In this document: piece by piece, positions 33,537 through 42,657 of the stretch | Position numbering within the stretch: position 1 is the stretch's first letter | How the letters are laid out: every line of letters begins with the position of its first letter | Origin: Sphingobium naphthae | Lineage (GTDB): Bacteria > Pseudomonadota > Alphaproteobacteria > Sphingomonadales > Sphingomonadaceae | Direction: 5' to 3' | Assembly: GCF_020782235.1 (NCBI RefSeq) | Contig: NZ_JAJGNO010000004.1 | Span: 310,001-374,000 of the forward strand | DNA: 64,000 nucleotides | Translations under genes and position numbers: made by a program | The notes under the pieces: generated by a model | The model's database searches: none | What the model saw: the letters and a program-made list of their open reading frames with translations, nothing else | What the model was told of the DNA's origin: nothing

Positions 33537-36518
33537 TCAGAAGCGATAGCCTACGCGGAACTGAATGCGCCGAGGCAGGGTCAGAAGATTGGCCGCATTC
33601 GCGCCGTTGGCGGGCAGCAGCGGGTCGGTCACATCGCCCGTTTCCGGATCGATGGTGTTGTTGAAGAAGCCATCGAAGTCCTTGAAATTCTTGTTGTTGA
33701 AGAGGTTGAGCACATCGATCGCCACGCTGACCTCATCACCGCCGCCAAAGAGCGCGAATTTCTTGGCAAGGGTCATGTTGACTTCGCAGAAGGCGAACAG
33801 CCCCTTGATGCAGTTCTTTTCCGGATAGCGGGCGGTGAAGTCGTTGAAGCCCGAAGAGGCGCCGTTGGTGCCGTCCGTCACCTGATAAGCCTGGCCCGAC
33901 CCGAGCGTCGTCAGAGTGGAAAGCTGGAAGCCCAGCGGCAGGTCGACGATGCCGGAAATCACGACGCGGTGGCGTTCATCGCCCGGCGAGGGGCGCCAGC
34001 CATAGGCGTCAGGCGTCGGCGCATCGAGACTGAACAGATCGCCGCCATTCTTTTCCGCCTTGCCCAGCGTATAGGCGATGTTGAGGCCCCAGCCCGACGC
34101 TTCGGTGTAGTTCTTGTCGAGCGTGAAGTAGAGCGCCTTGTAGCGGGTATCGAGCCCGTCATAGCCGATGATCACGTTGGAATAGCCCGCCGCCCGGACT
34201 GCCGCCAGCAGCGTCGCATCGCAGCAGGTGCCAAAGCCGCCGTCATTGCGGGTCGCGAACAGGTTGGTGTAGCCATTCTTGCCGCGCTGATAAGAGGCGG
34301 TCAGCGACGCTTCGAAGATGCCGATGCGCTGACGGACGCCGAGCGAGAACTGGTCATTGACCGGCGGCTTGGCATTGTTCTTGACCGCGAAGAGTTCGGG
34401 CAGGCCGACTTCCGGATTGCTGCTGATCAGCGCCAGCAGCCCTTCTCGGGTCAGATAGGCCGGGTCCCAGGCGACCGTGGGCTGGCCATCGCGGAGCGTT
34501 CCATCGGCCGAGAAGCGGAAGAGGCCGATGGGGTTGATCGTGCGCGACAGTTCATCGACGGTATTGTTGAAATTGTTACGGTCATAATAGCGACCCGCGC
34601 CGCCGAAGATGACGGTGCTGCGATCGCCCTTCACGTCCCATGAAAAGCCGAAGCGCGGCGCAAACGCGCCCTTGAACGGGCTGCGATCATTGCCGTCGGT
34701 GATATAGTCTTCGGGATCGAAATAGGATGTGGTGGGCAGCGCGCGCAGGGCGGTCGCCGCCGCGGCCGGCGTGGTGTAGCGGTTGTTGAAGCCGTTGCTT
34801 TCATAATCCCAGCGCAGGCCGAGGTTGAGCTGGAGCCGGTCGGTGACGTCCCAGTCGTCCTGGATATAGAGGCCAAGCTGCGTGTTGGACGACTGGATCA
34901 GGCCGGACCCGAGACCGAGGCGCGCCTCGGCCGGAAAGGCGAAGTTCAGATTATTGTTGGGCTCCCGCCGGAAATAGTAGCGCGGCTGGATGAAGGCCTG
35001 ATTGTCGAAGCTGATGTCGGTGAATTCGATCCGCGCGCCGAACTTGATCGCGTGGCCGGCAAAGCCGGTATAGGTGATGTCGTTGCGGAAATTATAGCTT
35101 TGCTGCAGCTCGCGCCGGGTCGAATCCTTGCCGCCGAACAGGATCACGCCCTGATAGTCATAGGCGGGCAGATCCGGGTTGAGCGCGGTCGGATTGAATT
35201 CGTAATTCAGATAGCTGGCGTTGAATTCATTGAGGATCGTGTCGTCGTCATAGGTCCATTTGAACTGATAGGTGTCGACGAGGTTGATCTTGTTTTCGGC
35301 GTAATCATAAGCGGTGTTGCCGCCGAAACCCTGGATATCGGTTTCCTCGCGGCGGCTGAACGACACATCGAACGTATGATTGTCGTTGGGCGTCAGGGTC
35401 AGCTTGCCGAAATAGAAGTCGCTGCGGAAGGGGCTGACGAAGGAGCCTTCGAAGTCGCTGATGTCGCGACCGGAAAAGCGTTCGAACTCCGCAATCGCCG
35501 CGGCATCACCGGTGGAGCGGACGTTGAAGGCGCGATCCTGGTCGTTGCCCTCATAGGCGGCGAAGAAGAACAGCTTGTCCTTGATGATCGGGCCGCCGAG
35601 CGATGCGCCATATTGCTTGCGCTCGAACGCCGGCTTGGGATTGCCGTCGCGCTTGTCGATGAAGCTTTTTTCGGTCAGCGACTTGTCGGTATATTGGCCG
35701 AAAATCTCGCCATGGAAATCATTGGTGCCCGATTTGGTGACGGCGGTGATGACCGCGGCGCCGGCCTGTTCATATTCGGCCTTGTAGTTCTGCGTAATGA
35801 CGCGGAATTCCTGGACGGCGAGCTGGCCGAAGGGATTGCCGCGGCTGTTCTGCTGCCCTGCCACGCCGCCTTCGCGCAGCTTGTTCTTGAAGCTGACGCC
35901 GTCGATGAAGACATTGACCTGGCTGGCCGGCGAAGCGCCCGACGAGAAGCTCTTGTCGGTTTCCGAGTCATTGTAGCGCACCCCCGGCGCGAGCGCGGCG
36001 AAGCTCAGAAAGTTGCGATCCGTCTGCGGCAGGACGCGCAGCTGCTCCTGGCTGATGTTGGTCGCGATTTCGCTGGTGCGGGTTTCGCGCAGGCGGCTGC
36101 CGGTGACGATGATCTGACTGCCCTGCCCGTCGTCGGGCGTCGTCGCGGCGGTGTCGGTCGTGGCTTCGGTCGCGCTGCTGAGCTGCGCGTCGACCGTGGC
36201 GGCGGTGCCGACGCCGACGGCGATGTCCTGCTGGAAGGAGCCCTTGGCCGGATCCGACACAGCGATGCGATAGGTGCCAGCGCGCACGCCGTTCAGAATA
36301 TAGGAACCGCCGGCATTGGTGGTGGTCGTCTGCGCGCGGCCGGTGCCGGCGCTGGTCAGCGTCACCGTCGCGCCGGCGACCGGCGCACCCGCGCTGTCGG
36401 TCACCCGGCCGCGGATCGACGCGACCGTGGTCTGGGCCACGGCCGGTATGGCGACCGCCAGACTGGTCAGCGATGTGGCGCCGACAAGCAGCAGGCGGAT
36501 TGCGGACATCTTGCTCAT
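33537..36518 (-). CDS. TonB-dependent receptor with N-terminal carboxypeptidase-regulatory-like domain (Oar type)
   Basis: 993 residues. Signal peptide to about residue 28 (PAVAQ), a CarboxypepD_reg-like beta-sandwich (ASIRGRVTDSAGAPVAGATVTLTS..., about 32-115), a plug domain (IIVTGSRLRETRTSEIATNIS... QVNVFIDGVSF), then a 22-strand-type barrel ending in the aromatic C-terminus VGYRF. It would import glucan oligosaccharides with TonB energy. GGGGAAG precedes the ATG. It lies between the LacI gene (46 bases upstream) and the GH144 gene (72 bases downstream). Confidence 0.92.
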   Translation of the reverse strand: MSKMSAIRLLLVGATSLTSLAVAIPAVAQTTVASIRGRVTDSAGAPVAGATVTLTSAGTGRAQTTTTNAGGSYILNGVRAGTYRIAVSDPAKGSFQQDIAVGVGTAATVDAQLSSATEATTDTAATTPDDGQGSQIIVTGSRLRETRTSEIATNISQEQLRVLPQTDRNFLSFAALAPGVRYNDSETDKSFSSGASPASQVNVFIDGVSFKNKLREGGVAGQQNSRGNPFGQLAVQEFRVITQNYKAEYEQAGAAVITAVTKSGTNDFHGEIFGQYTDKSLTEKSFIDKRDGNPKPAFERKQYGASLGGPIIKDKLFFFAAYEGNDQDRAFNVRSTGDAAAIAEFERFSGRDISDFEGSFVSPFRSDFYFGKLTLTPNDNHTFDVSFSRREETDIQGFGGNTAYDYAENKINLVDTYQFKWTYDDDTILNEFNASYLNYEFNPTALNPDLPAYDYQGVILFGGKDSTRRELQQSYNFRNDITYTGFAGHAIKFGARIEFTDISFDNQAFIQPRYYFRREPNNNLNFAFPAEARLGLGSGLIQSSNTQLGLYIQDDWDVTDRLQLNLGLRWDYESNGFNNRYTTPAAAATALRALPTTSYFDPEDYITDGNDRSPFKGAFAPRFGFSWDVKGDRSTVIFGGAGRYYDRNNFNNTVDELSRTINPIGLFRFSADGTLRDGQPTVAWDPAYLTREGLLALISSNPEVGLPELFAVKNNAKPPVNDQFSLGVRQRIGIFEASLTASYQRGKNGYTNLFATRNDGGFGTCCDATLLAAVRAAGYSNVIIGYDGLDTRYKALYFTLDKNYTEASGWGLNIAYTLGKAEKNGGDLFSLDAPTPDAYGWRPSPGDERHRVVISGIVDLPLGFQLSTLTTLGSGQAYQVTDGTNGASSGFNDFTARYPEKNCIKGLFAFCEVNMTLAKKFALFGGGDEVSVAIDVLNLFNNKNFKDFDGFFNNTIDPETGDVTDPLLPANGANAANLLTLPRRIQFRVGYRF

Positions 36519-36564
36519 TGCATCTTCCCCTTTTTTTAACCCCGTTCCCCTGAAGGGAGATTTG

Positions 36565-37575
36565 TTACGCAGCTGAAAGCTGACTGCTGGTGCGGATAAT
36601 GAGGCCGGGTTGCCTTAGTTCCATCTGCGGAACGGCTTCGCCGTCGATTAGCGCTACCAGGCGATTGATCCCCCGCGCGCCCATGTCGGCGATATCGACC
36701 GCCATGGTGGTGAGGCCCGGGCTGATCAGCCGGGCGAGCGGAATATTGTCGAAGCCGGCGACCGCGACCTGACTGGGCACGTCGACCCCCATGTCGCGCA
36801 GCGCGACCAGCGCGCCGATCGCCATCATGTCGTTGGCGGCGAAGATGGCGTCGACGTCGAGCTGATCGGCCTGCAGCCGCGCGACGGCGCTATGGCCGGA
36901 TTCCTCGTCGAAATTACCGGGAAGAATGACAGGCTGCAGCCCTGCCGCTTCCATCGCTTCGGCATAGCCGCGCGACCGGTCGGCGGCCTCGATATTGCCC
37001 GCTGGCCCTTCGATATGGACGATGGCGCGGCGGCCGCAGTCGAGCAGATGCCGCACCATGGCGCGCGCGCCCGCTACATTGTCGACCCGCAGTTCCGGAC
37101 GACCCTGGCCATTATCCTGGCAATTGAGCAGGACCGCCGGGATGCTGGGCGGCAGATGCGCGAAAAGTTCATCCAGGTTCATGTGCGGCGCCATGACGAT
37201 GAGGCCGTCGACCCGTCCGCGCATGTTGCGCAGCGCCTCTATCCCATGGCCGATGTCGAGATGCATGTTGGACAGCAGCAGATGGCGCTGCCGCAGCGCG
37301 GCCTCCCGCTCCATGCCGCGCAGCATTTCGGAGAAGAATTCGCCATGAAGGTCGGGCAGCACCACGCCGATCGCGCCGGTGCGCGCCATGCTGAGATTGC
37401 GGGCGCCGGCATGCGGCACATAGTTGAGCTTGCGGGCGGCCTGTTCGACCCGCTCCTTGAGTTCGGGGCGGACATTGGGGAGGCGGTTGAACACGCGCGA
37501 AACGGACGCGACCGAGACATCGGCTTCGCGCGCTACGTCGCGAATGGTCGCCTGTCCTATGCCCTTGCCGGTCAT
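36565..37575 (-). CDS. LacI-family transcriptional regulator
   Basis: 336 residues. The N-terminal helix-turn-helix (ATIRDVAREADVSVASVSRVFN, residues 9-30, then PNVRPELKERVEQAARKLNY) and the periplasmic-binding-type sensor domain (GVVLPDLHGEFFSEMLRGME..., DAIFAANDMMAIGAL, VAVAGFDNIPLARLISPGLTT) are typical. The start at 37575 puts the HTH at the N-terminus. A perfect palindrome lies 52 bases upstream. It is expected to repress the adjacent glucan genes until an oligosaccharide binds. Confidence 0.95.
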   Translation of the reverse strand: MTGKGIGQATIRDVAREADVSVASVSRVFNRLPNVRPELKERVEQAARKLNYVPHAGARNLSMARTGAIGVVLPDLHGEFFSEMLRGMEREAALRQRHLLLSNMHLDIGHGIEALRNMRGRVDGLIVMAPHMNLDELFAHLPPSIPAVLLNCQDNGQGRPELRVDNVAGARAMVRHLLDCGRRAIVHIEGPAGNIEAADRSRGYAEAMEAAGLQPVILPGNFDEESGHSAVARLQADQLDVDAIFAANDMMAIGALVALRDMGVDVPSQVAVAGFDNIPLARLISPGLTTMAVDIADMGARGINRLVALIDGEAVPQMELRQPGLIIRTSSQLSAA

Positions 37576-37626
37576 CCTCAACCCATCTGCAGAAACTTTT
37601 ATCGGCGGCGTGACTTGCCGAGCCGT

Positions 37627-37644
37627 CTTGTAACCGGTTACAAG
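37627..37644. promoter_or_regulatory. LacI-type operator between the divergent glucan operons
   Basis: CTTGTAACCGGTTACAAG is an 18-bp perfect palindrome with the central CG step that LacI-family proteins recognise. It lies in the 147-base gap between the LacI gene and the GH3 gene, so one site could control both arms. Confidence 0.85.
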
Positions 37645-37722
37645 AAACCGGAAGACACTGCAATAGGGGGCGCAAAGGTGCAAAGGACGCCGGAAGCGCC
37701 GGGACATTTTTAGGAGAAAGCC

Positions 37723-40020
37723 ATGCCACCCCGCACCTCTGTATCCAGGCGCGCGCTGTTGATGGGCGCGGGCGCCGTGGCGGCATGGGCAGCGTCCCCC
37801 GCCCGCGCGCTGATGGCGCAGATGGGCGACGGCGGGAGCGCTTCGAGCGACATCGATGCGCTGATCGCCAGGATGACGGTGGAGGAAAAGGCCGGCCAGG
37901 TCACGCTGATGGCGGCCGCCTGGGCCGGCGGCGCGGCCAATGCGCTCAACCCCACATCCCCTTCACGCGCGAATTTCCGCCAGCAGATGGACGATGTGCG
38001 ACGCGGCCGGATCGGCGGCGTGTTCAACGGCAATGGCGCGGAAATGGCGCGGCAGATGCAGGTGATGGCGACGGAGAAGAGCCGCCTCAAAATTCCGCTG
38101 ATCTTCGCCGCCGACGTGATCCATGGTTTCCGCACCGTCTTTCCGATGCCCCTGGCCGAAGCGGGCAGTTTCGACCCCGAACTGGCCGAGCGGACGGCGC
38201 GCGTGGCGGCGGTGGAGGCGACGGCGGCCGGGATCGACTGGAATTTCGCGCCGATGGTCGATGTGGCGCGCGACCAGCGCTGGGGCCGCGGCATCGAGGG
38301 CGCGGGCGAGGATGTGCTGCTGAGCCGCATCATGGCGGATGCGCGCGTGCGCGGCTTCCAGGGTCGCGCCGGGCTCGGCGCGCGCGACGCCATGGCGGCC
38401 TGCGCCAAGCATTTCGCCGCCTATGGCGCGGCCGAGGGCGGCCTGGACTATAACAGCGTGGATGTGTCCGAACGGACGCTGCGCGAAATCTACTTCCCCC
38501 CCTTTCAGGCGGCGCTCGACGCGGACGCGGCGACGATCATGGCGTCGTTCAACGAATTGTCCGGCGTGCCGGCAACCGCCAATCACTGGCTGCTGACGCA
38601 CGTTCTGCGCGACGAGTGGCGCTTCGATGGCCTGGTCGTGTCCGACTATACCGGCGACATGGAACTGATCGCCCACGGCTTTGCGGCGGACGAGCGGGAG
38701 GCGGCGAAGCTCGCTTTCCTGGCGGGCGTCGACATGTCGATGCAGTCGGGTTTCTACATGGAGCATCTGCCCGGGCTGGTGAAGGCGGGCGCGGTGCCGA
38801 TGGCGCGGCTGGACCAGGCGGTGCGGCGCGTTCTGGCGCTCAAGGCCAAGCTGGGTTTGTTCGACGATCCCTTTCGTCGCATCGACCCAAGCCGGGAAAA
38901 GACGCAGGTGCGCACGCCCGCGCATCTGGAGGTGGCGCGCGACGCGGCACGCCGGTCGATCGTGCTGCTGAAGAATGAGGATGAGCTGCTGCCCCTGCCC
39001 CGCGCCGGCAAGAAGATCGCGCTGATCGGGCCGTTCGTGCAGGGGCAGCGCGAACTGGTCGGCCCCTGGAATGTCTATGGCACCGATGCGGACGCGATCG
39101 ACCTGCTGTCGGGCATGCGCGCGGTTGCGGCCGATCCGGACTCGATCGTGGCGGTCGACGGATCCGGCATCGAAAAGCCGGTCAAGGGCGGCATCGAAGC
39201 AGCGGTCGCAGCGGCGCAGGCGGCGGACATCGTCGTGCTGGCGGTCGGCGAGAGCCAGAAAATGTCGGGCGAGGCGCAGTCGCGCACCGACATCGTCATC
39301 CCCGCGCCGCAGATGGCGCTGGCCGAAGCCGTCGCCGCCACTGGCAAGCCGATGGTCGTGCTGCTGCGCCATGGCCGGGCCCTGGCGTTGCATGGCGCGG
39401 TCAAAGAGGCGCCGGCGATCCTGGCGACATGGTTTCTCGGCTCCATGTCGGGCATGGCCACCGCCGACATATTGTTCGGCCTGGCCAGCCCCTCCGCCCG
39501 CCTACCCTGCAGCTTTCCGTATGAGAGCGGACAGGAGCCGCTTTATTATGCGCACAAGAATACCGGTCGGCCCAACCCGCCCGGCGAGCGGCAGGCCTAT
39601 AAGGCCCATTATCGCGAAGCGCCCAATGCCGCTCTCTATCCCTTCGGCCATGGGCTGACCTATGGGGAGATCGTCTATACCGCGATCGACATGGGATCTG
39701 GGCGCCTGGCGGCCGGGGGCGAACTGACCGTCACCGCGACGCTGCGCAACAGCGGACGCTACGAGGCGACCGAGGTGGCGCAGCTCTATGTCCAGGATAT
39801 CACCGCGAGCATCACGCGCCCCGTGCGCGAGTTGAAAGCGTTTCAGCGCGTCACGCTCAAGCCGGGCGAATCGCGCACGGTGAGCTTCACCCTGAAGCGC
39901 GAGGCGCTGCTGTTCCTGGGGCAGGACATGCAGGAGACGGTGGAGCCGGGCAAGTTCCGCCTCTGGGTCGCGCCTTCCGCTCAGGCCGAAGGCGTGTCGG
40001 ACATGTTCACGCTGGCCTGA
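37723..40020 (+). CDS. GH3 beta-glucosidase (BglX-like), Tat-exported
   Basis: 765 residues. The N-terminus (SRRALLMGAG ... SPARA) is a Tat-type signal. The GH3 N-terminal barrel carries K229-H230 and the nucleophile D308 in FDGLVVSDYTGDMEL. The GH3 C-terminal domain and a fibronectin-like domain (AGGELTVTATLRNSGRYEATEVAQLYV, about 660-740) follow. It would release glucose from non-reducing ends of oligosaccharides made by the GH144 enzyme. The 3' end overlaps the convergent transporter gene by 40 nt. Confidence 0.93.
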   Translation: MPPRTSVSRRALLMGAGAVAAWAASPARALMAQMGDGGSASSDIDALIARMTVEEKAGQVTLMAAAWAGGAANALNPTSPSRANFRQQMDDVRRGRIGGVFNGNGAEMARQMQVMATEKSRLKIPLIFAADVIHGFRTVFPMPLAEAGSFDPELAERTARVAAVEATAAGIDWNFAPMVDVARDQRWGRGIEGAGEDVLLSRIMADARVRGFQGRAGLGARDAMAACAKHFAAYGAAEGGLDYNSVDVSERTLREIYFPPFQAALDADAATIMASFNELSGVPATANHWLLTHVLRDEWRFDGLVVSDYTGDMELIAHGFAADEREAAKLAFLAGVDMSMQSGFYMEHLPGLVKAGAVPMARLDQAVRRVLALKAKLGLFDDPFRRIDPSREKTQVRTPAHLEVARDAARRSIVLLKNEDELLPLPRAGKKIALIGPFVQGQRELVGPWNVYGTDADAIDLLSGMRAVAADPDSIVAVDGSGIEKPVKGGIEAAVAAAQAADIVVLAVGESQKMSGEAQSRTDIVIPAPQMALAEAVAATGKPMVVLLRHGRALALHGAVKEAPAILATWFLGSMSGMATADILFGLASPSARLPCSFPYESGQEPLYYAHKNTGRPNPPGERQAYKAHYREAPNAALYPFGHGLTYGEIVYTAIDMGSGRLAAGGELTVTATLRNSGRYEATEVAQLYVQDITASITRPVRELKAFQRVTLKPGESRTVSFTLKREALLFLGQDMQETVEPGKFRLWVAPSAQAEGVSDMFTLA

Positions 40021-41315
40021 TCCGTGCGGCCGCGCAGCGGCGCCAGCGCCATGATCGCGGCGCCCGCTGCGATCATGGCGGCGGGCCCAGCGACCATGGC
40101 CCAGAAGATGACCCCGCGCCCGACCGCATCGGCCGCGCCGCCGCCATAGCCGCCGGCGGCATAGGCGAGGCCCAGCAGCAGCGCGGCCAGGCCGAGCGCG
40201 ACCTTCTGCACCAGCATGAACAGGCTGAAGGCCGTCGCTTCCACCCGGACGCCGGTCAGCGCATCGCCATGATCGACGGTCATGGGCAACATCGCCCAGG
40301 CGGCAAGGTGGAAACCGCTGAGCGCGACCTGCACCAGCGCGAGCAACAGGATGGACCAGATCACCGCAGGCTTGGCCGGGACAAACGCCAGCACGCAGAG
40401 CGCGACCAGCGCGAGGGCGGCCGCCGCGAGCCAGCTGGCGCGGGGATCGGTGCGGAGGGCAAGCAGCGTCCAGAGCGGCACCGCGATCGCGCCGATGACC
40501 CCCATCACCGCCAGCGCGCGCTTGCCCGCCGGCGCATCGAGCAGGACATGGGCGAAATAATAGAGCACCGAATGGCCGATGATCGCACCCGCCACGGTGG
40601 CGCAGAAAGTCGCGGCGCAGAGCATCAGGAACGGCCGGTTGCGACCGATCGCCTGAAGATCCCTTCGCACCGTGCGGCGGCTCGCCTGTGGCGGCTGCGT
40701 CGGCACGGTTTCGGGGATCAGCCGGACGACGCCCCACAGGATCAGCGTGGCGATGGCGGCCAGCAGCACCGCCACCTGCCCATAGCGATCGCCGCCCGCA
40801 GGCATCAGCCAGGCGACGGTCACGGCCCCGAGCGCGCCGAAAGTCATGCGCGCGCCGGACATCAAGGTGCGGTCGCGCGGATGCGGGCTCACTCGCGTCG
40901 ACCAGGTGGCATAGGGAAGATTGACCAGCGCATAGACGATGCGAAAGGCGACATGGGTCGCCAGCACGATCGCGAGCAGCAGGTCCGGGCCAGTAGCGGG
41001 GCGATGGAACAGCAGCGCGAAGAGGATCGCCAGCGGCGCCGCCCACCAGGCGATGATGCGCCGGTATCGCAGCCGCCAGCGATCCGCCGTGATGCCGATG
41101 CCAAGGTCCGCGAACCCGTCCGCCAGCGCCCCCACCATCATGACCATGCCCGCCGCATCGGGCGTCAGGCCGAGCCCGTCGGTGTAGAAGAACAGCAGAT
41201 AGAGGGTGATCGTCTGCCAGAAGAGGTTGAACGCATAATCGCCCGCGCCAAAGCCGATGGCGCGCAGCGGATGCGGGCCATCGATCGGGCCGGAATGGGA
41301 AGGCGCGCTCTGCAT
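39981..41315 (-). CDS. GPH/MelB-type sugar:cation symporter (MFS)
   Basis: 444 residues with 12 predicted membrane helices. The N-terminal segment FGAGDYAFNLFWQTITLYLLFFYTD, the DRW/R loop (ADRWRLRYRRIIAWWAAP) and YATWSTRVSPHPRDR are features of the glycoside-pentoside-hexuronide family. It is probably the inner-membrane importer for the sugars released by the locus. The start at 41315 is chosen since the upstream extension overlaps the tRNA-Gln region. It is convergent with, and overlaps, the GH3 gene. Confidence 0.85.
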   Translation of the reverse strand: MQSAPSHSGPIDGPHPLRAIGFGAGDYAFNLFWQTITLYLLFFYTDGLGLTPDAAGMVMMVGALADGFADLGIGITADRWRLRYRRIIAWWAAPLAILFALLFHRPATGPDLLLAIVLATHVAFRIVYALVNLPYATWSTRVSPHPRDRTLMSGARMTFGALGAVTVAWLMPAGGDRYGQVAVLLAAIATLILWGVVRLIPETVPTQPPQASRRTVRRDLQAIGRNRPFLMLCAATFCATVAGAIIGHSVLYYFAHVLLDAPAGKRALAVMGVIGAIAVPLWTLLALRTDPRASWLAAAALALVALCVLAFVPAKPAVIWSILLLALVQVALSGFHLAAWAMLPMTVDHGDALTGVRVEATAFSLFMLVQKVALGLAALLLGLAYAAGGYGGGAADAVGRGVIFWAMVAGPAAMIAAGAAIMALAPLRGRTDQASVNMSDTPSA

Positions 41316-41400
41316 GCCTGTCGGGCGATAGGATATTCGCGGCCGCCTGTCAGGCCGGCATGGCGCGCCGCCGCGGGAAAGAGACAGGATGCAAGGAAAC

Positions 41401-41475
41401 TGGCTGGGGCGGCAGGATTCGAACCTGCGCATGGCGGTACCAAAAACCGCTGCCTTACCGCTTGGCTACGCCCCA
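41401..41475 (-). tRNA. tRNA-Gln (anticodon UUG)
   Basis: 75 nt including encoded CCA. The acceptor arms TGGGGCG and CGCCCCA pair; the D arm TAGCCAAGCGGTAAGGCA, the anticodon stem-loop GCGGT-TTTTGGT-ACCGC (TTG at 34-36) and the T arm GCAGG-TTCGAAT-CCTGC are all intact. TTG decodes CAA (and CAG by wobble), so glutamine. Confidence 0.97.
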
Positions 41476-41600
41476 GCAGGGCGCCGGCATGCCGGCGCGG
41501 ACCGCCATATAGCGGGTCGCGCGCGAAAGGAAAGCCTAGTCATCACAGTTTGACGACGCCAATATGACGCACAACCAGTCCCTGTCGGAACATCGCATCC

Positions 41601-42113
41601 ATGGCCGCGCCTCCATCCCCCTCTTCATCCCAGATCAGCCCGGCCTCTCCGCTGTTCCTGCGCGAGGACGAGATACGGCGCGGCATCGAGATGCTCTATT
41701 TCGGCTATAGCGCGCTCACCCGCTCAATCGACGAGGGGCTGGCGGCGCAGGGGCTGGGCCGGGCGCATCATCGCGCGCTCTACTTCATTTCGCGCCAGCC
41801 CGACCTGACGGTCAAGGAACTGCTGCGGCTGCTGGCCATCACCAAACAGTCTCTGGGCCGGGTACTGACCGACCTGGTCGAGCGCGGCTATATCGAGACG
41901 CGGCCGGGCGCGAGCGACCGGCGGCAGAAGCTGCTGCGCCTCAGCCCGGAAGGCGCGGCGCTGGAGGCCGAGCTGTTCCGGGCGCTGCGCGAAAAAATGG
42001 GGGCGGCCTACGCCCAGGCCGGTCAGGGGTCCGTGACCGGATTCTGGCGCGTGCTGGAAGGACTTATCCCCGAAGAGGACCGGTCGATGGTGTTCGGTCT
42101 GCGCGGACGATAG
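41601..42113 (+). CDS. MarR-family transcriptional regulator
   Basis: 170 residues. The winged-helix core LTVKELLRLLAITKQSLGRVLTDLVERGYIETRPGASDRRQKLLRLSPEG is the MarR signature, with flanking helices for dimerisation. The Ser/Pro-rich first 15 residues are probably disordered. It stands alone; the regulated genes may be its own promoter or the adjacent small lipoprotein. Confidence 0.92.
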   Translation: MAAPPSPSSSQISPASPLFLREDEIRRGIEMLYFGYSALTRSIDEGLAAQGLGRAHHRALYFISRQPDLTVKELLRLLAITKQSLGRVLTDLVERGYIETRPGASDRRQKLLRLSPEGAALEAELFRALREKMGAAYAQAGQGSVTGFWRVLEGLIPEEDRSMVFGLRGR

Positions 42114-42183
42114 TTGCCGATACGCAACTTTATCGCTGTTGCTGCGCTTGAGCCATTCCACGCAATGGAAGAGAGGAACCATC

Positions 42184-42498
42184 ATGCGCACACCCATTTT
42201 CGCCGGGCTGGCCATTCTGGCCGCTGCCGGCCTGTCCGCCTGTTCGGAAAAGACCCAGGACAATCTGGAGCAAACCGGCGATTCGATCGGCAATGACATG
42301 AGCCGCGCCGCCGACGATGCGGGCGCTGCGATCGACAATGGGCTGGACGATGCCGGCCAGGCGATCGACAGCGGCGCGGATCGGGTCGGCGCCGCCGCCG
42401 ACGAAGCGGCGGCCGATGCCGATCGCGAAGCCGATGAAGCCAAGCGCGACGTCGGCGACACGCTGCAGGACGCGGGCACCGACCTCAAGAACGACTAA
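42184..42498 (+). CDS. small Asp/Ala-rich lipoprotein
   Basis: 104 residues. A signal peptide with lipobox LSAC (cysteine at about residue 20), then a low-complexity, acidic heptad-like region rich in Asp, Ala and Gly with repeats such as DAGAAID and DDAGQAIDSG, predicted helical. The AGAGG ribosome-binding site and the following strong terminator support expression. Function unknown; perhaps an envelope stress or stabilising lipoprotein. Confidence 0.85.
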   Translation: MRTPIFAGLAILAAAGLSACSEKTQDNLEQTGDSIGNDMSRAADDAGAAIDNGLDDAGQAIDSGADRVGAAADEAAADADREADEAKRDVGDTLQDAGTDLKND

Positions 42499-42556
42499 GG
42501 CAGACCGGGCGGACGACGGCCGCGCATGGCGCGCGGCGTCACCGGTCGAGCATGAC

Positions 42557-42597
42557 GGCCCGGCCCCGGTTCTTCGGGGTCGGGCCGCTGCTTTTTT
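42557..42597 (+). terminator. intrinsic terminator after the small lipoprotein gene
   Basis: GGCCCGGCCCCG (42557-42568) and CGGGGTCGGGCC (42575-42586) form a 12-bp stem with one G-U pair and a 6-nt loop, followed after GCTGC by six T residues (42592-42597). Confidence 0.9.
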
Positions 42598-42657
42598 CCG
42601 CGTCGCCCGCGCGGCATCTTGACGGCGGATCACCCCGGCCACAGGGCGAAGCGCATC

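Noticed and set aside
33498..36539. Long plus-strand frames opposite the Oar-type TonB receptor
   Set aside because: Shadows of the receptor gene; valine/glycine-rich with no start signals or homology.
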